Shown here in pieces: positions 22,911 to 34,200 of a DNA stretch of 64,000 bases (position 1 is the first letter of the stretch; every line of letters starts with the position of its first letter). Under the pieces are notes generated by a model. It searched no databases and was not told where the DNA came from. It saw only the letters and a program-made list of their open reading frames with translations. This stretch comes from Charina bottae. Taxonomy: Eukaryota > Chordata > Lepidosauria > Squamata > Charinaidae. Position numbers and translations under genes: made by a program. The DNA is taken from the NCBI GenBank assembly GCA_023362775.1, contig JALMGJ010000002.1, forward strand, positions 54,406,914-54,470,913, read 5' to 3'.

Positions 22911-23010
22911 AATTTATATGGCCGCCAATCTCCCCCAATCGGGGGACTCTGGGCGGCTTACAATAAAAAATACAATTAAAATAACATTAATTAATTAATT
23001 AATTAATAAC
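22879..23010 (-). mobile_element. L2 LINE 3'-terminal fragment with (TA)n tail
   Basis: A (TA)n stretch (about 22878-22907), then GTAAATTTATATGGCCGCCA, CTCCCCCAATCGGGGGACTC and TGGGCGGCTTACAATAAAAA. It is closest to the long L2 at 2976. (ATTA)n runs follow at its upstream side. Confidence 0.85.
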
Positions 23011-23825
23011 ATTACATGAAGCAAGAAACACTTCAGTAAATTTTAAACAATTTTAAAATCTTGATTTTTTCCTTCTCTTTATCTTTATTTTAACTTGTGA
23101 TATAAAAGGATCCTCATTTTCAATCTTCTTACAAAGTACATTTTATAACTTTTATTAATTTTTATGTGTGTTTATGTGTTTTGAGATTTTAATTTTTAAT
23201 CATTCTTATGTAGTGGCACATCATTTAAAGATACTATCTTTCATGCAGGAAGTAGTACAAAATGTATTATGCATTAACATTAAGAAACATTAAATATTAA
23301 TAAAATAATAATAAATTAAAATTTAAGCTGATTTTAATATAATGTAAATGTTGAAATGACAATAGAATACAGTGTTGTATCACTCAAATAGGAGGGACAA
23401 CCAGCCAGTTCAGAAGTAAAATGAGAAGTATGTGAGCTCTTAAGAGTGTTCCCTTTATCATGACACAGTGATCAAGCAGTGTTACATCCGCACTAGAACT
23501 GCACCACTGTCAGATTATAGTGCAAGAGTAGCTAAAACAAGGCAGGTCTTTTGCATATCCTAACATCATTTTGTCAAACAGGACAAGATATAGTGACACA
23601 TTGGCTATTATATAACTCTTATCTACTTTTGAGACTTGAAATAGGTCACAGAACCAACTGCAGGAGTGAAATTTTCTACAGCAACTATTTTTCATTCCTA
23701 ATAATGATATTAAAGTGGGGGGTGGTCATTCTACAGTGGTTGTTAAGATTAGCAGAAGCTGATGGGAACAAAGGTATTTGCATGAGGTGCAAATTGCCAG
23801 AGAGAGATTCCCTGGATGCCACTCA
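23011..23825. other. No recognised feature
   Basis: AT-rich unique DNA; the minus frame 23510-23695 and plus frame 23551-23883 have no recognisable domain. Confidence 0.5.
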
Positions 23826-23886
23826 AAATTATTTATTTATTTTTATTTATTTAAGTTTTATCCCGCCTTTATTATTTTTATAAATC
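23826..23886 (-). mobile_element. SINE 3'-end fragment
   Basis: TTTTATCCCGCCTTTATTAT and TTTTATAAAT with an upstream (TTTA)n tail, matching the 3' end of the tRNA-derived SINE family. Only the tail survives. Confidence 0.7.
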
Positions 23887-23982
23887 CTGAACATTAATGA
23901 TTGCTTCTCAAGGGGTGTTTGCCTGGTGAATTTAACTCTTTTTGAAATGTTCAAATACAGTTTTGCTCTCCTTTCTTTCATC

Positions 23983-24560
23983 CCGTTAATTTAATTTAAT
24001 TAATTTAATTAATTTTTATCCCACCTTTATTATTTTTAATGGTTAAGACTACCAACTGTCGAACGAAAGGATGGCAGATCGGCAGTTCGAGACCCGGAAG
24101 CACCGCGTTACGGGGTGAGCTCCCGTTCTCGCCCAGCTCCTGCCAACCTAGCAGTTCGAAAGCACGTAAAAATGCAAGTAGATAAATATGTACCACTCCG
24201 GTGGGAAGGTAACAGCGTTCCGTGCGCCTTGGCGTTTAGTCATGCTGGCCACATGACCACGGAAGCGTCTACGGACAACGCTGGCTCCCTCGCCAAGAAT
24301 CGGAGATGAGCGCCGCCCCCTAGAGCCGGATACAACTGGAAGGGGAAACCTTACCTTACTTAAATAACTCAAGGCGGCGAACATACCTAATACTCCTTCC
24401 TCCTATTTTCCCCATAACAACCACCCCGTGAGGTGAGTTGGGCTGAGAGTGAGTGACTGGCCCAAGGTCACCCAGCCAGCTTTCATGCCTAAGGCAGGAC
24501 TAGAACTCAGTCTCCTGGTTTCTAGCCCATTGCCTCAAACACTAGACCAAACTGGCTTTA
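23983..24560 (-). mobile_element. tRNA-derived SINE split by a Sauria SINE
   Basis: Minus-strand SINE of the family at 13.8 kb. Its tail part (AATTA-rich run then ATCCCACCTTTATTATTTTT) is at 23983-24039. Its body and head are at 24362-24560 (AAATAACTCAAGGCGGCGAA, CCTTCCTCCTATTTTCCCCA, CAAGGTCACCCAGCCAGCTT, CTAAGGCAGGACTAGAACTC, AGACCAAACTGGCT). The two parts join in the right order if the intervening plus-strand Sauria SINE is removed. Confidence 0.88.
24040..24361 (+). mobile_element. Sauria-type SINE nested in another SINE
   Basis: Contains ATGGTTAAGAC (A-box region), GGCAGTTCGAGACCC (B-box region), GCGTTACGGGGTGAGCTCCC, CCAACCTAGCAGTTCGAAAG, CACGTAAAAATGCAAGTAGA, GGTAACAGCGTTCCGTGCGC, CATGCTGGCCACATGACCAC, CGGAGATGAGCGCCGCCCCC, and a tail AAACCTTACCTTACTT. 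The first 15 or so bases of the usual head are missing. Flanks share only a few bases of TTA, so the target duplication is unclear. Confidence 0.9.
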
Positions 24561-25009
24561 TGTTAAGATACGATATTCCTTTTGCTCATTTCCAACTTCC
24601 CTTTTTCTTTTCTTGTTGTTCCCTTGTTCTCCACTTTCAAACACAATTATTCTCCCCTCCTATCCCATCTCTACCCAGTTTCTTCTTTTCTTCTTTTTAG
24701 CAGTTTCTTCTAGAAGGAGTAAAGGGAATATGTGTGTATGTAAGATTCTGTTATGTGAGGCAATGACTGAAAGAATCCTTGAAGAAATTCCTGGTGATTA
24801 CATGGACATGTTTTGCAATTTTCTAGGCAGCAGTATGGAACTGATTTGTCACTGCCTTATGACAGGATTTTTTTTCTTTTCTTTTCTTTTTCTTCTTTTT
24901 GCTTTCCTACTAAAGATATTCCCCTGGAATATCTAGGGGACATTCCATCCAACTACTACCAGGTTGCAAACTGCTTAGCTTTTCAATAACAGTCAAGGTT
25001 AAAAGCTGG
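24561..25009. other. No recognised feature
   Basis: Pyrimidine-rich runs near 24600-24700 and 24870-24905. No gene or repeat family recognised. Confidence 0.5.
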
Positions 25010-26370
25010 TATGTACAGAGTAAAAAAGGTAGTCAACTTTAAGATTAAAAGAGGAACATAAATTTACAGAGATTTTAATGGAAACAAACTGATGTTTTGG
25101 AAATGGGTAAAGGAGGACAAAATGCAATCTCCAATAGAGTGAATAGCATGAAAAGTAAATGTGATTAAATAATTTGGTATGAAACAGATGTGTGAGAATG
25201 CTTGACAATTATTTCAAAGATTTGTATAGAAAGGAAACAAATTCTAAAAATATTAGCATCCCCCCCCAAAATGCTGAACTCATAAATGCTATAAGAATGT
25301 TGAAAAATAGTAAGGCTGCAGGTGTAAATGGTGTAACTGGAGAAATGTTAAACTGTGGATGTAGTTTATTGTGCAACTTGTTTAACATGTGTATGAGGTT
25401 GCATCTGTGCCAGATAACTGGAAGAATGCCTTAATTGTTTCCCTTATACAAAGAGAAAGGTAGTAAGAGTGAATGTAAAAACTACAAAAGGATTAATGAT
25501 CCAAAAATGATTTGTAGCATAGATATATAAGGAGAATGAGGAGAATGGAAGGAAAAATTAATTTATGAAACAGTAAGGTAGTTGTGTTTGACAGAGAAAA
25601 TTGAGCGAATGATTGCAAGTTATACAAAAATGGTAAAGAACTGGAGGAAGTAGATGAATTTGTATTTCTTGGTAGAATAGTTACTTAGATGGAAAAATTG
25701 ATGGAGAAATATTAAGATGTCCAGAAGCTGATTAAAAGAATGTGGGTAGTATACAAAGAATAAATGTTTGTCAAAAATAGCTGTGTAATGGGAACATCTT
25801 CCTACCCACTTTTTCACATGAAAATGAGAGGTACGTCAACAGAAACATAAAAGTATCTGGATCGCAGTGCAAACAGGTAAATGAAGAAGTCTGTGTAGTA
25901 AAACAAAAAGAGATAAAGAATAAATGAATGCTGAAAGAATGTGAATTGAATACAAAAGTGTGACCAGGATGAAAAGTATGTTGAGGTGGTTTGGCCATAC
26001 AGAGAGAATGAATGAGCATCATACTGCAAAACAAATATACAAAGGAAGGAAGCGTGTGTTCTGAAAGTAGGTGAAGATCAAGAATGTTGTGGTTGGATGG
26101 AATTGATGATATCCTCAAAAGAGAGAGTTGAGAAGTTGAAAAAACAAAAGGCAATATGTGTGCAGTGTATGAACATAGTAGAAGCAAGGATGGCTTGCAC
26201 AGTTAGAAAAGTATGGAGAGGAATAGTGAATAATATTGGTGTAAACCATATTTAGCTGTCTTTCCATTTCTTATCTCATGTCTCTAATTTCTTTGGCTTA
26301 CTAATTCTTATTTCCTTCTGCTCTTTATACAATGCTGCTTACCCTAAAAGGGAACAGCAAAAAGGTTATG
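25010..26370 (+). mobile_element. Decayed non-LTR retrotransposon, 5'-truncated, class open (RTE- or R4-like)
   Basis: Plus-strand protein pieces appear in the order of a LINE reverse transcriptase. FWKWVKEDKMQSPIE is near 25100. AIRMLKNSKAAGVNGVTGEM is near 25290-25345, and LYKEKGSKSECKNYK near 25445-25490. NGKELEEVDEFVFLG is near 25630, then LRWFGHTERMNE near 25985 and WLDGIDDIL near 26095. The segment holding the catalytic YADD region is missing. The pieces shift frame repeatedly and carry stops, so it is a fossil. The 3' end is placed near CTAAAAGGGAACAGCAAAAA and TATGTATGCATC. It is distinct from the L2 and BovB copies. Confidence 0.75.
25192..25500 (+). pseudogene. LINE reverse transcriptase N-terminal part, broken
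   Basis: Open to 25434. The KNSKAAGVNGVTGEMLNCG segment corresponds to the LINE motif K-x-x-K-A-x-G-x-D-G-(I/V)-x-x-E, with N replacing D. It continues CSLLCNLFNMCMRL, then breaks frame before FPLYKEKGSKSECKNYK. In an intact element this part contributes to the fingers of the reverse transcriptase. Mutations, frameshift and loss of the catalytic segment rule out activity. Confidence 0.75.
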
Positions 26371-29300
26371 TATGCATCTATGTAAATTACTAAAGTAGAG
26401 AAAAACATATTGGAATTACTTACAAGCTTGACTATGAGCTCTTTGGGACTGAGTTTTACATTAATAGGACTACGCTCATTACTAGAAAGATGAAATATTT
26501 GGACATTTTGAAGCCACAGATAAAAGTATGCATTTCTTGGATATAACCAAAATGTTGATAAAATTTAAAATATACACAGCATTCATTTTCATAGTACCTC
26601 ATACCCGAACCTATTCTACAATATTTTTAATTTGTGTTACAAATGGAACTATAAGCTACAGAATTATAAAAAACAAAACAAAATTCCAAAACCCTAGAAT
26701 CTCTTAATTTTGTCAGTTTGACAAGTTGGCAAAAATGAGCCTGAAAACAAAAGAAATCATCAACATGATGATGAAAGTTAAACTTCTCTACATGTGCACT
26801 TTAGCAAAAGAGTTAAGAACAATAAAAAAAAAGAAGACCATTACTTATTTTGTCTTTAGCCACTGTGTATTCATTTTCTGAGCTTTCACTATTTCAAGCA
26901 GTTTTTGTTTCTTCTTAAGCTGAGATTTCATTTTCATCCACATGATTCTGAAACTAAATGTTTGCTCAAATTGGGATAGTTCTCTATACCTCTGCACATT
27001 AGCCCTTACACAGGAAACATAGTGCTTTGCCTCTTATAAATTATTAGAAAACATATGAAGGGGGAAAAGTAGCAATATATGAGTACCTTGTCTTATTACA
27101 TTCATTGTCATATAAAAATATTTCACTGTTTTAAAAATACTTTTTCGAAAAGTTCTTAATTCTTGGAAAGAGTAAAATTAAACACACGTACACCTCACAA
27201 TAGCCTTGGGGAAAATAGGAATAAAATTACCTGACTTTTTCCAATGTTTGCCAAGCTTTTCATATCTCTGTCATTACATTACTGACTCACCAGTTTTCCT
27301 TCTGGAAATTATTCATTCATGGCTGGGGATGTCTTGCAAGGCCCTTTTTCTCTCACGCATATTCACAAGCAGAATTCCCTCTGAAAAAATGGTCCACAGA
27401 ATGCTGAAACAAGAAAAACCTCACTGTCAAAATGTTCAGTGAATTACCTCACTCTGCAGGAAAGTAATAACTTTTCTCCCTTTTCTGAGAGGGAAAACAT
27501 AGCTGTAACATATTTTTGCTGTAATGATCAATTAAACCATTTTGCTCGCTTTCCCCCCCTCTTGCAATAAATAGAGCCAAACCCTTAAAGATCTTCCAAA
27601 TATTAAAATTAACTTGGAAAAAAAATAGTCATGATAATTTCAATCCTACTGACTGTAATGGAAACTTGCCATGAACAAACTCAGCCAGAATCCAATCCAG
27701 TACTTTCTTATTTTACTATCCAGTAGTTATTGTTATGGGTTATAGGTTTATTGCAAAAACAAAAAGCAATCCAATTTACAAAACTAACAATGGCATATTT
27801 AATGAAAGATGTAGGTGAGTGGTGCTAGGGTGAAACTGACCCCCCCTCCTCCCACACACACAAGTGAAAGTTAGCCCAGCCCTGATTTTCCTGCTAGGGA
27901 ATAACTTCTAGGTGATAGGCCAAAAAGGTAGGGAGGCATGGGCAAAGAACAGGTATATCATGGGCAGGCCCAATGTGAAAAAGTAAGGGTATACAGATGA
28001 AGGATTGGTATAGCTCAATTTCCATGCAATAGAAGCCAAAAAAAAACCAACCCAAGTTATTTATTTTCCAAGCCCTAACCTTAAAACCATAATCATGGAA
28101 TAATACCCCCCACCCCCGTATCTAAAGCTCATAGGACAGATAATAATTTAGTGGTAGCTAATTCAGATATCCTACTTACTTAATGTCACACATATTTAGA
28201 CACACAAGAGAGAATTCTGGTGACAAGGAACATGAAGACTTGAGGTCTGTACACATCCGACCACACATGAAGAACACTCTACTCAGAATGAGGACTTAAA
28301 TGGGGGGGGGGGGGAGGGAGCAGCTTTCCTCACTATAAATAGGGAAAATTATATATGTGTAAAGGCTGCAGTTCACATTGTGCTCAAGGCAGGGGAAAAA
28401 ATGGCCAAAAGTCTGTTGACCTGAACAGGCAAAACTGAAGTGTCTAGGCTGAAACATATACTGTACAGGGCTTGATTCAGCAACAGGAAGTTCTTCTGTG
28501 TTAAGCCTTCTTTCTGGTCTGCCAAAAGATCCACTTATCTAGCCATATCAAGGCTGCTGTTACTAAATGTGGGTTCTGGAGAGTCGCTGTCTATCGCTGA
28601 GCCCAGCGAAGTCTGATAATATTATAGTATTTAACAATAATTAACAGTTATCTGTTTAAAATCCCTACAGAATGAACTGCTAAGAAGTATATCCATGAAC
28701 ATTAAACAATTTTGTTGGGGATTGGATACTTTTGCCCAGAACACTCCAGCCAAGTATGCCCCCCTCCAAAAAAAAAACAGGGGAGGAGGAATGCCAGATA
28801 CTGTGAAGGGTAAATGCATTTGTACTGAACCCTTGTTTTCATCAACCCATTTCTTTTTCTTGATGTGATCTTGCAATGAAAGGATACATACATACTGGAG
28901 CTGTCAACTAGTCATCAAATTTACTCCTTACAATTGTGTATATTGTCCAACTCTACTGTTCCAAACAGCCTAGAGCAGCCTTAACACGTGACATGTGTGT
29001 GTCTAAAAACATCCCTACATTATCAGGCAGGAACAGGACTTCATGTTCATAGGAAAAAGTGTAATATATAGCAAACTCCTGAAACCATCACCTTTGCCCA
29101 ACACCACTGTCATATCAGTGACAAAGAATTGTCAATATAATTTTTTTCCCCCAACAGTAATTAGGGAATGCACAAAAGTTGTGGTATAGGTCCCCATAGC
29201 TCCCAACCGAGTAAACAATTCCAAACACTAACTACTCACTAGCCATTCATTTTAACACAAATCTTGCAGGATCATATCTTAGGTAATGGTAACAGTGTGA

Positions 29301-29689
29301 ATTTTTAGCACTTTCTAGTTTCTGCAATACTCAAAAGGGCAACATATTGAGCAGCAACTCATTCACTACTGTATGATTTTCCTCCAAAGAGCAGGAAGCT
29401 AATATAAACAGTATTCATCTTGTTCAGACGACCCAATATCCACAGGGTCACCACCTACGTACGTCAGAGTTGCCTCTGCATGCTAGAACTCTTATGATGT
29501 GGCATCAAAGATACTTGCTTCTTTCTAGGGTCATCCCTGCATCTGTCTTCTCCTTCAATCGATACAATGAGTAGAAAAGATACAGACTCCAACTCCTACA
29601 CTATTGACATGAATGCAGAGGTCCACCCATAGCAAATTCCAGATTCCACATGCTCAAGTGTTGTTGTTAAACAGTGCCTTCCCATTAGG
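26371..29689. other. No recognised feature
   Basis: AT-rich unique DNA over about 3.3 kb. A run of 14 Gs lies at about 28302. No repeat, exon or RNA gene recognised. Confidence 0.5.
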
Positions 29690-29816
29690 TTCCTTGCACC
29701 ACCACGACAGAAAGTAACGCTGTAATTCATAGCATACTTCAGCTCAATAAAGGCTCTCTGCATTTGCCACTGTGTGGTTTGTCTGTACTTTCAACACCAA
29801 CCAAGAGCCACGCTGG
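29690..29816 (+). other. GC-richer patch with AATAAA and a splice-donor-like end
   Basis: Contains CTCAATAAAGGCTCTCTGCA and ends AGAGCCACGCTGGTAAGTAG. The first resembles a polyadenylation region of an LTR, the second a consensus splice donor (CTG|GTAAGT). Neither reading is confirmed: no second LTR copy or inverted TG/CA ends were found, and no acceptor or coding frame was identified. Either a solo LTR remnant or a noncoding exon would explain it. Confidence 0.2.
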
Positions 29817-30039
29817 TAAGTAGGCTTGAACATATGTGCATGTATTTGGTTTCTAGAGCTTTTTTTTAAAACATGTCAATGTTTACCTGTAATTTTTTAA
29901 ATTGAAATTATTATGCATTTTGTCTTTTAACTTGTCTTAATTTTGCTATTGTACACCCACATATTTTTCCCGGTTTCAAAAGCTGAATAAAGACCAAATT
30001 AAATATAGTAAAATTACAGACTTGAAACCATGACTACAA

Positions 30040-30200
30040 ACTGCATATTGCTCAGATAATGTCTTGGACAGTTTATCACTCTAAGCCATAGTATGTTTAA
30101 TCATGGTCTATAGAATAAACTATCACTGTCTAATTCCTATAAGCTGTTAATAAACTTATAAGCTGCTATGGCTGGGTCACAGAACAGGCTAAGCCAAAAT
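30040..30200. mobile_element. Possible degenerate DNA-transposon MITE
   Basis: Contains CTCTAAGCCATAGTATGTTT, AATCATGGTCTATAGAATAA and GGCTGGGTCACAGAACAGGC followed by TAAGCC, which recall a squamate MITE with AACCATGG-rich body and GGCTGGGTTCAGA-type ends. Ends and target duplication are not clear. Confidence 0.3.
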
Positions 30201-32339
30201 CATATCCATCAAATTTTGGCTTAGTAGACTTTGTGGACCTAGCCACTAGGGAAGAGAGGAATTTGCCAAAAGGGAGAACTAGCAGGACTTTTACTAAAAC
30301 GCTATTTTAGGCTTGAGACAAAATGATTTTCAACTACCACTCAGAATTAAGGGAAGACACTCCTTTGTTCCAGCTCTGTGCTTCTTTTATGACAAGTACA
30401 CATTAGTGTAATTGATGCTAATAAATGACTTACACATAGGGATTTTTGGTAAATTCTTGCCCATAAGGCCCACAATTTTACCCAAGGGACTACACAATCA
30501 GAGCCATCTGCTAGTTAAAAAAAAGTTGTCAAGGAATAATCAAAAGTGAGCTATTGCTATTTAATTCTGATCAGTATGAAAAATGTTTATTTGAGTGCAT
30601 TATAAGCACGATTTTCTCATGGGCCAGTGTAAACAACAGATTTGATTGCAACACTAAAATTTTCCATATTATGTAGAATGCCACATCAGCTTCCAGTAAG
30701 GGGAAAGGTATACAGGTAAACATTGAAGGAAAACATGTATAAGGGACAATCAACTAGTCATATTAGACTGTTCTTAAAGGTACAGGGAATATAGTATTAC
30801 TAACTTTCATACCATGGGGAGCAGATGACACCATCACACATCCCAATGTATATATAAGCAGCATGGATACATACTTGATAGAAAACAGCCAGCTTATTAA
30901 TGTTGAGAGCTTGTTTGAAAAAACAACTGATTACGTGGAGCAGGTGGAACCCCAAATCAAATTTAAGTGCATGTCTGGGAATCAATCCTCAAAAACAACT
31001 GGTGTGTTCAAACAGGTTAGGAGATGATCAAATATACTCTATTTTCTTGTTTACTTTCTATCTTCAACAATCCCCACTTTGTTCAAATGTCTACAGGGAA
31101 TCTTGAATGGAGCAGCTGCAGTGTCCCCCAGGCCAATGCATCAGGTTGCTTACAAAACAATCCTACTACCAAGCAACAAAACAAAACAATGCAGTACAAC
31201 TTGCATTTGAAAACCTACATCTTTCTCAAAATAGATTTAGAAAAATAAATAAATAAAATTATTAATTTAATATCAGTAAAGGTGCTGTCCTGTAAGGAAT
31301 GAAGATTAAGATTGCTTTGGAGCAAGTTATCAATGACAAATACAGACTTCATGTTCTAAAAACTTTGCTGCCTATTGCTCAGTGGAAACTGACATAATTA
31401 TTTCTTTAAAAAATAAAACAGAAGGAAAAGTGGTTCTATCATAAACTGGATCCTACTGGAGTCATCTAGATCTTATTCAAAACATAGTAAGTTGGAACTA
31501 AAAGCAAAGCAAGACAAGATGTCATGATAAATACTTCTATTATTCTTGCATCCCATTTAGCTATAGGATTTCTTGTTTTGCAAAGTTATGCAGCAATGTA
31601 TGAAGAAACTTCAATTCCCCCTTCTTCTCATCAGACGTTACTGCAACTTTCTGTTTTTCACTCTTAAGAAATAGAAAGTAGATATAATAGACCAAGTCAT
31701 AACAGGAAGACACTTTCAAGAGTTTTACAACAAAATGTTACATTTTGAGCTATCATCCACACTAGATTCCACTAATGGGAAGAAATTTATGTAGAACTGT
31801 TTCATGCAATTTGGTAAACTTTTCTTTCCATAAAATTCAGTAAACACAGAAACTTAAATTGATGTTGCTCTCATTATTTTTATGTTTATGATTATGATTT
31901 TCAAAAATACACAATTGTGCTATATTACTATGGGTAATCTTCATATTCTCTCCTTAACAAAGCTGTCAGGTGCCAGACCAGGAAGTGAATTTAGCATTTA
32001 GAATACTTTATAAGCAAAGCAAGTTATTGGGAAAAAATAAGAAAAATATGAAACAAACAATAACTAACTTTTGTTTACGTTCTGGGTTGCAGAGTTAGAG
32101 GAATCAAAATCAGTCACAACTTAAAGCACCTGAACAGGAATGGCTTCTTTACTGTGTTACAAAATAAATATTGAGTTAAGATGAGGTTATTGTTTGCACT
32201 CTGGTTAGGTGGAGTCTGTGGAATTAAGCAATGATTCCAGAATTGGATGCTCTTTGAACTAGCTTGTTGACAAAATATTGAAAGCAGGTAGAGCAACTTT
32301 TACAGAGGAAGAATCTTCCATAGTAGTCTTCTCCACTAG
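30201..32339. other. No recognised feature
   Basis: AT-rich unique DNA, no supported feature. Confidence 0.5.
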
Positions 32340-32412
32340 GGTGTCTCCCACACCTCCTGGGACTATAAAATAACCCAACATATCACGAAAGCATCATGTT
32401 GGGGAAGGCTGT
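32340..32412 (-). mobile_element. Possible hAT-type MITE right-end fragment
   Basis: Ends CATGTTGGGGAAGGCTG, matching the inverted end of a common squamate hAT MITE (CAGCCTTTCCCAACCTG type). GTGTCTCCCACACCTCCTGG and GACTATAAAATAACCCAACA upstream would be its diverged body. No opposite end is seen. Confidence 0.4.
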
Positions 32413-33155
32413 TCTGGAAGACTGGGCTAGGTAACTGTCTTTCTACTTAACCCTCTGAGGGGATATGGCAATGTAACTTGTATTGAAGAAAAAATGATAA
32501 AGAGAGAAAGGGAAGAGAAAGGTGGGGTAGGTTAATATGAAGCAGTTTAGTAACTCAAACGGAAAGCATTATTGTTCTTAGCAGACTATTATAAAGAAAC
32601 ATTGAAAGGCCAGTAAGTGAACAAGGAATAGATGTATAAACTGAGTTGGTATTAGACCCATCTTAGTCAATCAAAATATATTTCCGAATATGTAAATGAT
32701 AAAACGCTAACATGCCACATCTCTGTGGTTTTCTTTATCTCTGGGGAAAGTCATCCAAAGAGCACTTCTACCTCCCATGTGATTTCCAGTGTTGCCAGTA
32801 CAAACAAGAAGCATACAGAGGAAGTATTTAAAATGTCTACATTCTGGCAACACAGGTAACATTCAAAACCACTTGGCTACAAATGTCTTCCTACAATGCA
32901 GCTGTAGAGAGAATCTTGTCTGAGGTCTGTCCTGCTTTGTTCAAGCATCTCTGCTGGGGTGGGGGCAGTCATTTATCATCCATGTCTACTCCCTCTGATA
33001 TCCAGATTTATCATTCTTCATCTGGTAAAATTATTTATCCTTCTCATGTAGCAAATTAAGGAAGAAAAAGTAAGGTGATGTGGAAAACAGAAATGTTTAA
33101 ATAATTACACAACTTTCCCTTGCAAAAATTAAAAAGGGATTCCAGCACTATATAC
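32413..33155. other. No recognised feature
   Basis: AT-rich DNA preceding the copia element; the 5 bases before the LTR are TATAC. Confidence 0.5.
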
Positions 33156-33321
33156 TGATGGAGTTTTGAAGGTTAATAAAAGAACTCCAAGCAGCTAACA
33201 ACAATCTTGCAGAGTAGAAGTGTGAACCAGCAGGGAACTTGCACTTTAAGCTTAATTACGTTCAGAAATAAATTCAGTCTTCACACATTAGTTAGATGAA
33301 GAAAACTAGAGATAGCTTACA
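33156..33321 (-). repeat. Copia element 3' LTR
   Basis: 166 bp. On the minus strand it starts TGTAAGCTATCTC and ends CTCCATCA, so it has the canonical TG...CA ends. By direct comparison it differs from the right-hand copy by three substitutions (about 98.2 percent identity). No strong polypurine tract is visible just upstream on the minus strand. Confidence 0.95.
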
Positions 33322-33511
33322 TTTAGATTCATGGTAGATCTGCGAGCAAGCGAGATGGAATGGACAAAAGCTGCATTGTGCAGCCCTCCTGCTTGCAGGT
33401 GTGCCCAAGGAGTAATGGAGGTTGTTAATCCCCCAAACTCAAGGAGGAGGAAGAGGAAATCAGGTGACCCAGGTAACATCCCACAAGCATAGAGATGCGT
33501 TTACTAGAAAG

Positions 33512-33716
33512 ACCCCCTATTATGTCTGTAGCTTGAATCATGTCAACTGGATTTCTATTTTCTCAGTGGAAACGTTTCGCTCCTTATCCAAGGATCTCCT
33601 TGGATAAGGAGCGAAACGTTTCCACTGAGAAAATAGAAATCCAGTTGACATGATTCAAGCTACAGACAATTCCACCTGGATGACTGAGAACTTTCATAGA
33701 CATACCCCCTATTATG
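33512..33716. mobile_element. Penelope-like insertion with 13-bp target duplication and 72-bp palindrome
   Basis: ACCCCCTATTATG occurs at 33512-33524 and 33704-33716 and flanks a 179-bp insert. The insert is two head-to-head copies of one sequence. 33523-33594 is the perfect reverse complement of 33597-33668, a 72-bp arm with a 2-base centre. The right copy continues to CTGGATGACTGAGAACTTTC. The first two arm bases overlap the duplication. The same sequence recurs at 40673-40779 with about three differences. GCGAAACGTTTCC after a short hairpin is typical of Penelope-like terminal repeats, and terminal repeats of that group are known in inverted arrangements. The group assignment is an inference from motif memory. 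Confidence 0.75.
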
Positions 33717-33769
33717 CTTATGAGACAATGCTGAGTTGACTCCTGATCATCCCAAAACCCCTTCTCAAG

Positions 33770-34200
33770 TTAGCATGTCTCAGAGTCCATGAGGTTGAAC
33801 TTCTTCCACAGTTCTTTGTAATTGCTCCTCGGCAACGGCTTCGTGAGAATGTCCACAGTCATGTTCCTTGTGGGACAATAGTCTAGTCTGACTATTCCTT
33901 GCTCTTGCAAGTTTCTTACTGAATGATACTTAACGTCAATGTGTTTAGTTCTCCCATTAATCCTTTCTGACTGTGAGAGCCTAAAACAACTTTGGTTGTC
34001 TTTGTAGACATGAATAGGGGTAGATTCCTCTATCCCCATGTCTTCAAGCAGTAGCTTGAAACATGAAACCTCTTTGCATGTTTCTGCTGCTGACACATAC
34101 TCCACCTCTGTGGAGAAATATGTGACTGTATCTTGCTTACTGCCCCACCCCCATAGAAAAATACATGCCCACTAGTGGATTTACGGTCAGTAACGTCTTC
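33770..34200 (-). pseudogene. Copia RNase H domain, frame-broken
   Basis: C-terminal end of the copia polyprotein, which removes RNA from the RNA-DNA hybrid during reverse transcription. On the minus strand DVTDRKSTSGHVFFYGGGAV is followed, after a one-base frame shift, by VEYVSAAETCKEVSCFKLLL, YKDNQSCFRLSQSE, RTKHIDVKYHSVRN and DILTKPLPRSNY. The last is the usual copia C-terminal signature (D-x-x-T-K-x-L). A stop follows at 33770. The frame break falls just before the STEVEYVSAAE active-site region. The DVTDRKSTSG motif replaces the common DWAGDxxxRKSTSG, so the first catalytic Asp may be displaced. Confidence 0.9.

Noticed and set aside
18839..24384. Open frames of 60-78 codons at 18839-19021, 24115-24309 and 24148-24384
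   Set aside because: They lie inside Sauria-type SINEs, which do not encode protein.
13845..24560. tRNA-like A and B boxes suggesting tRNA genes
   Set aside because: They are heads of SINEs; no complete cloverleaf with an acceptor stem was found.
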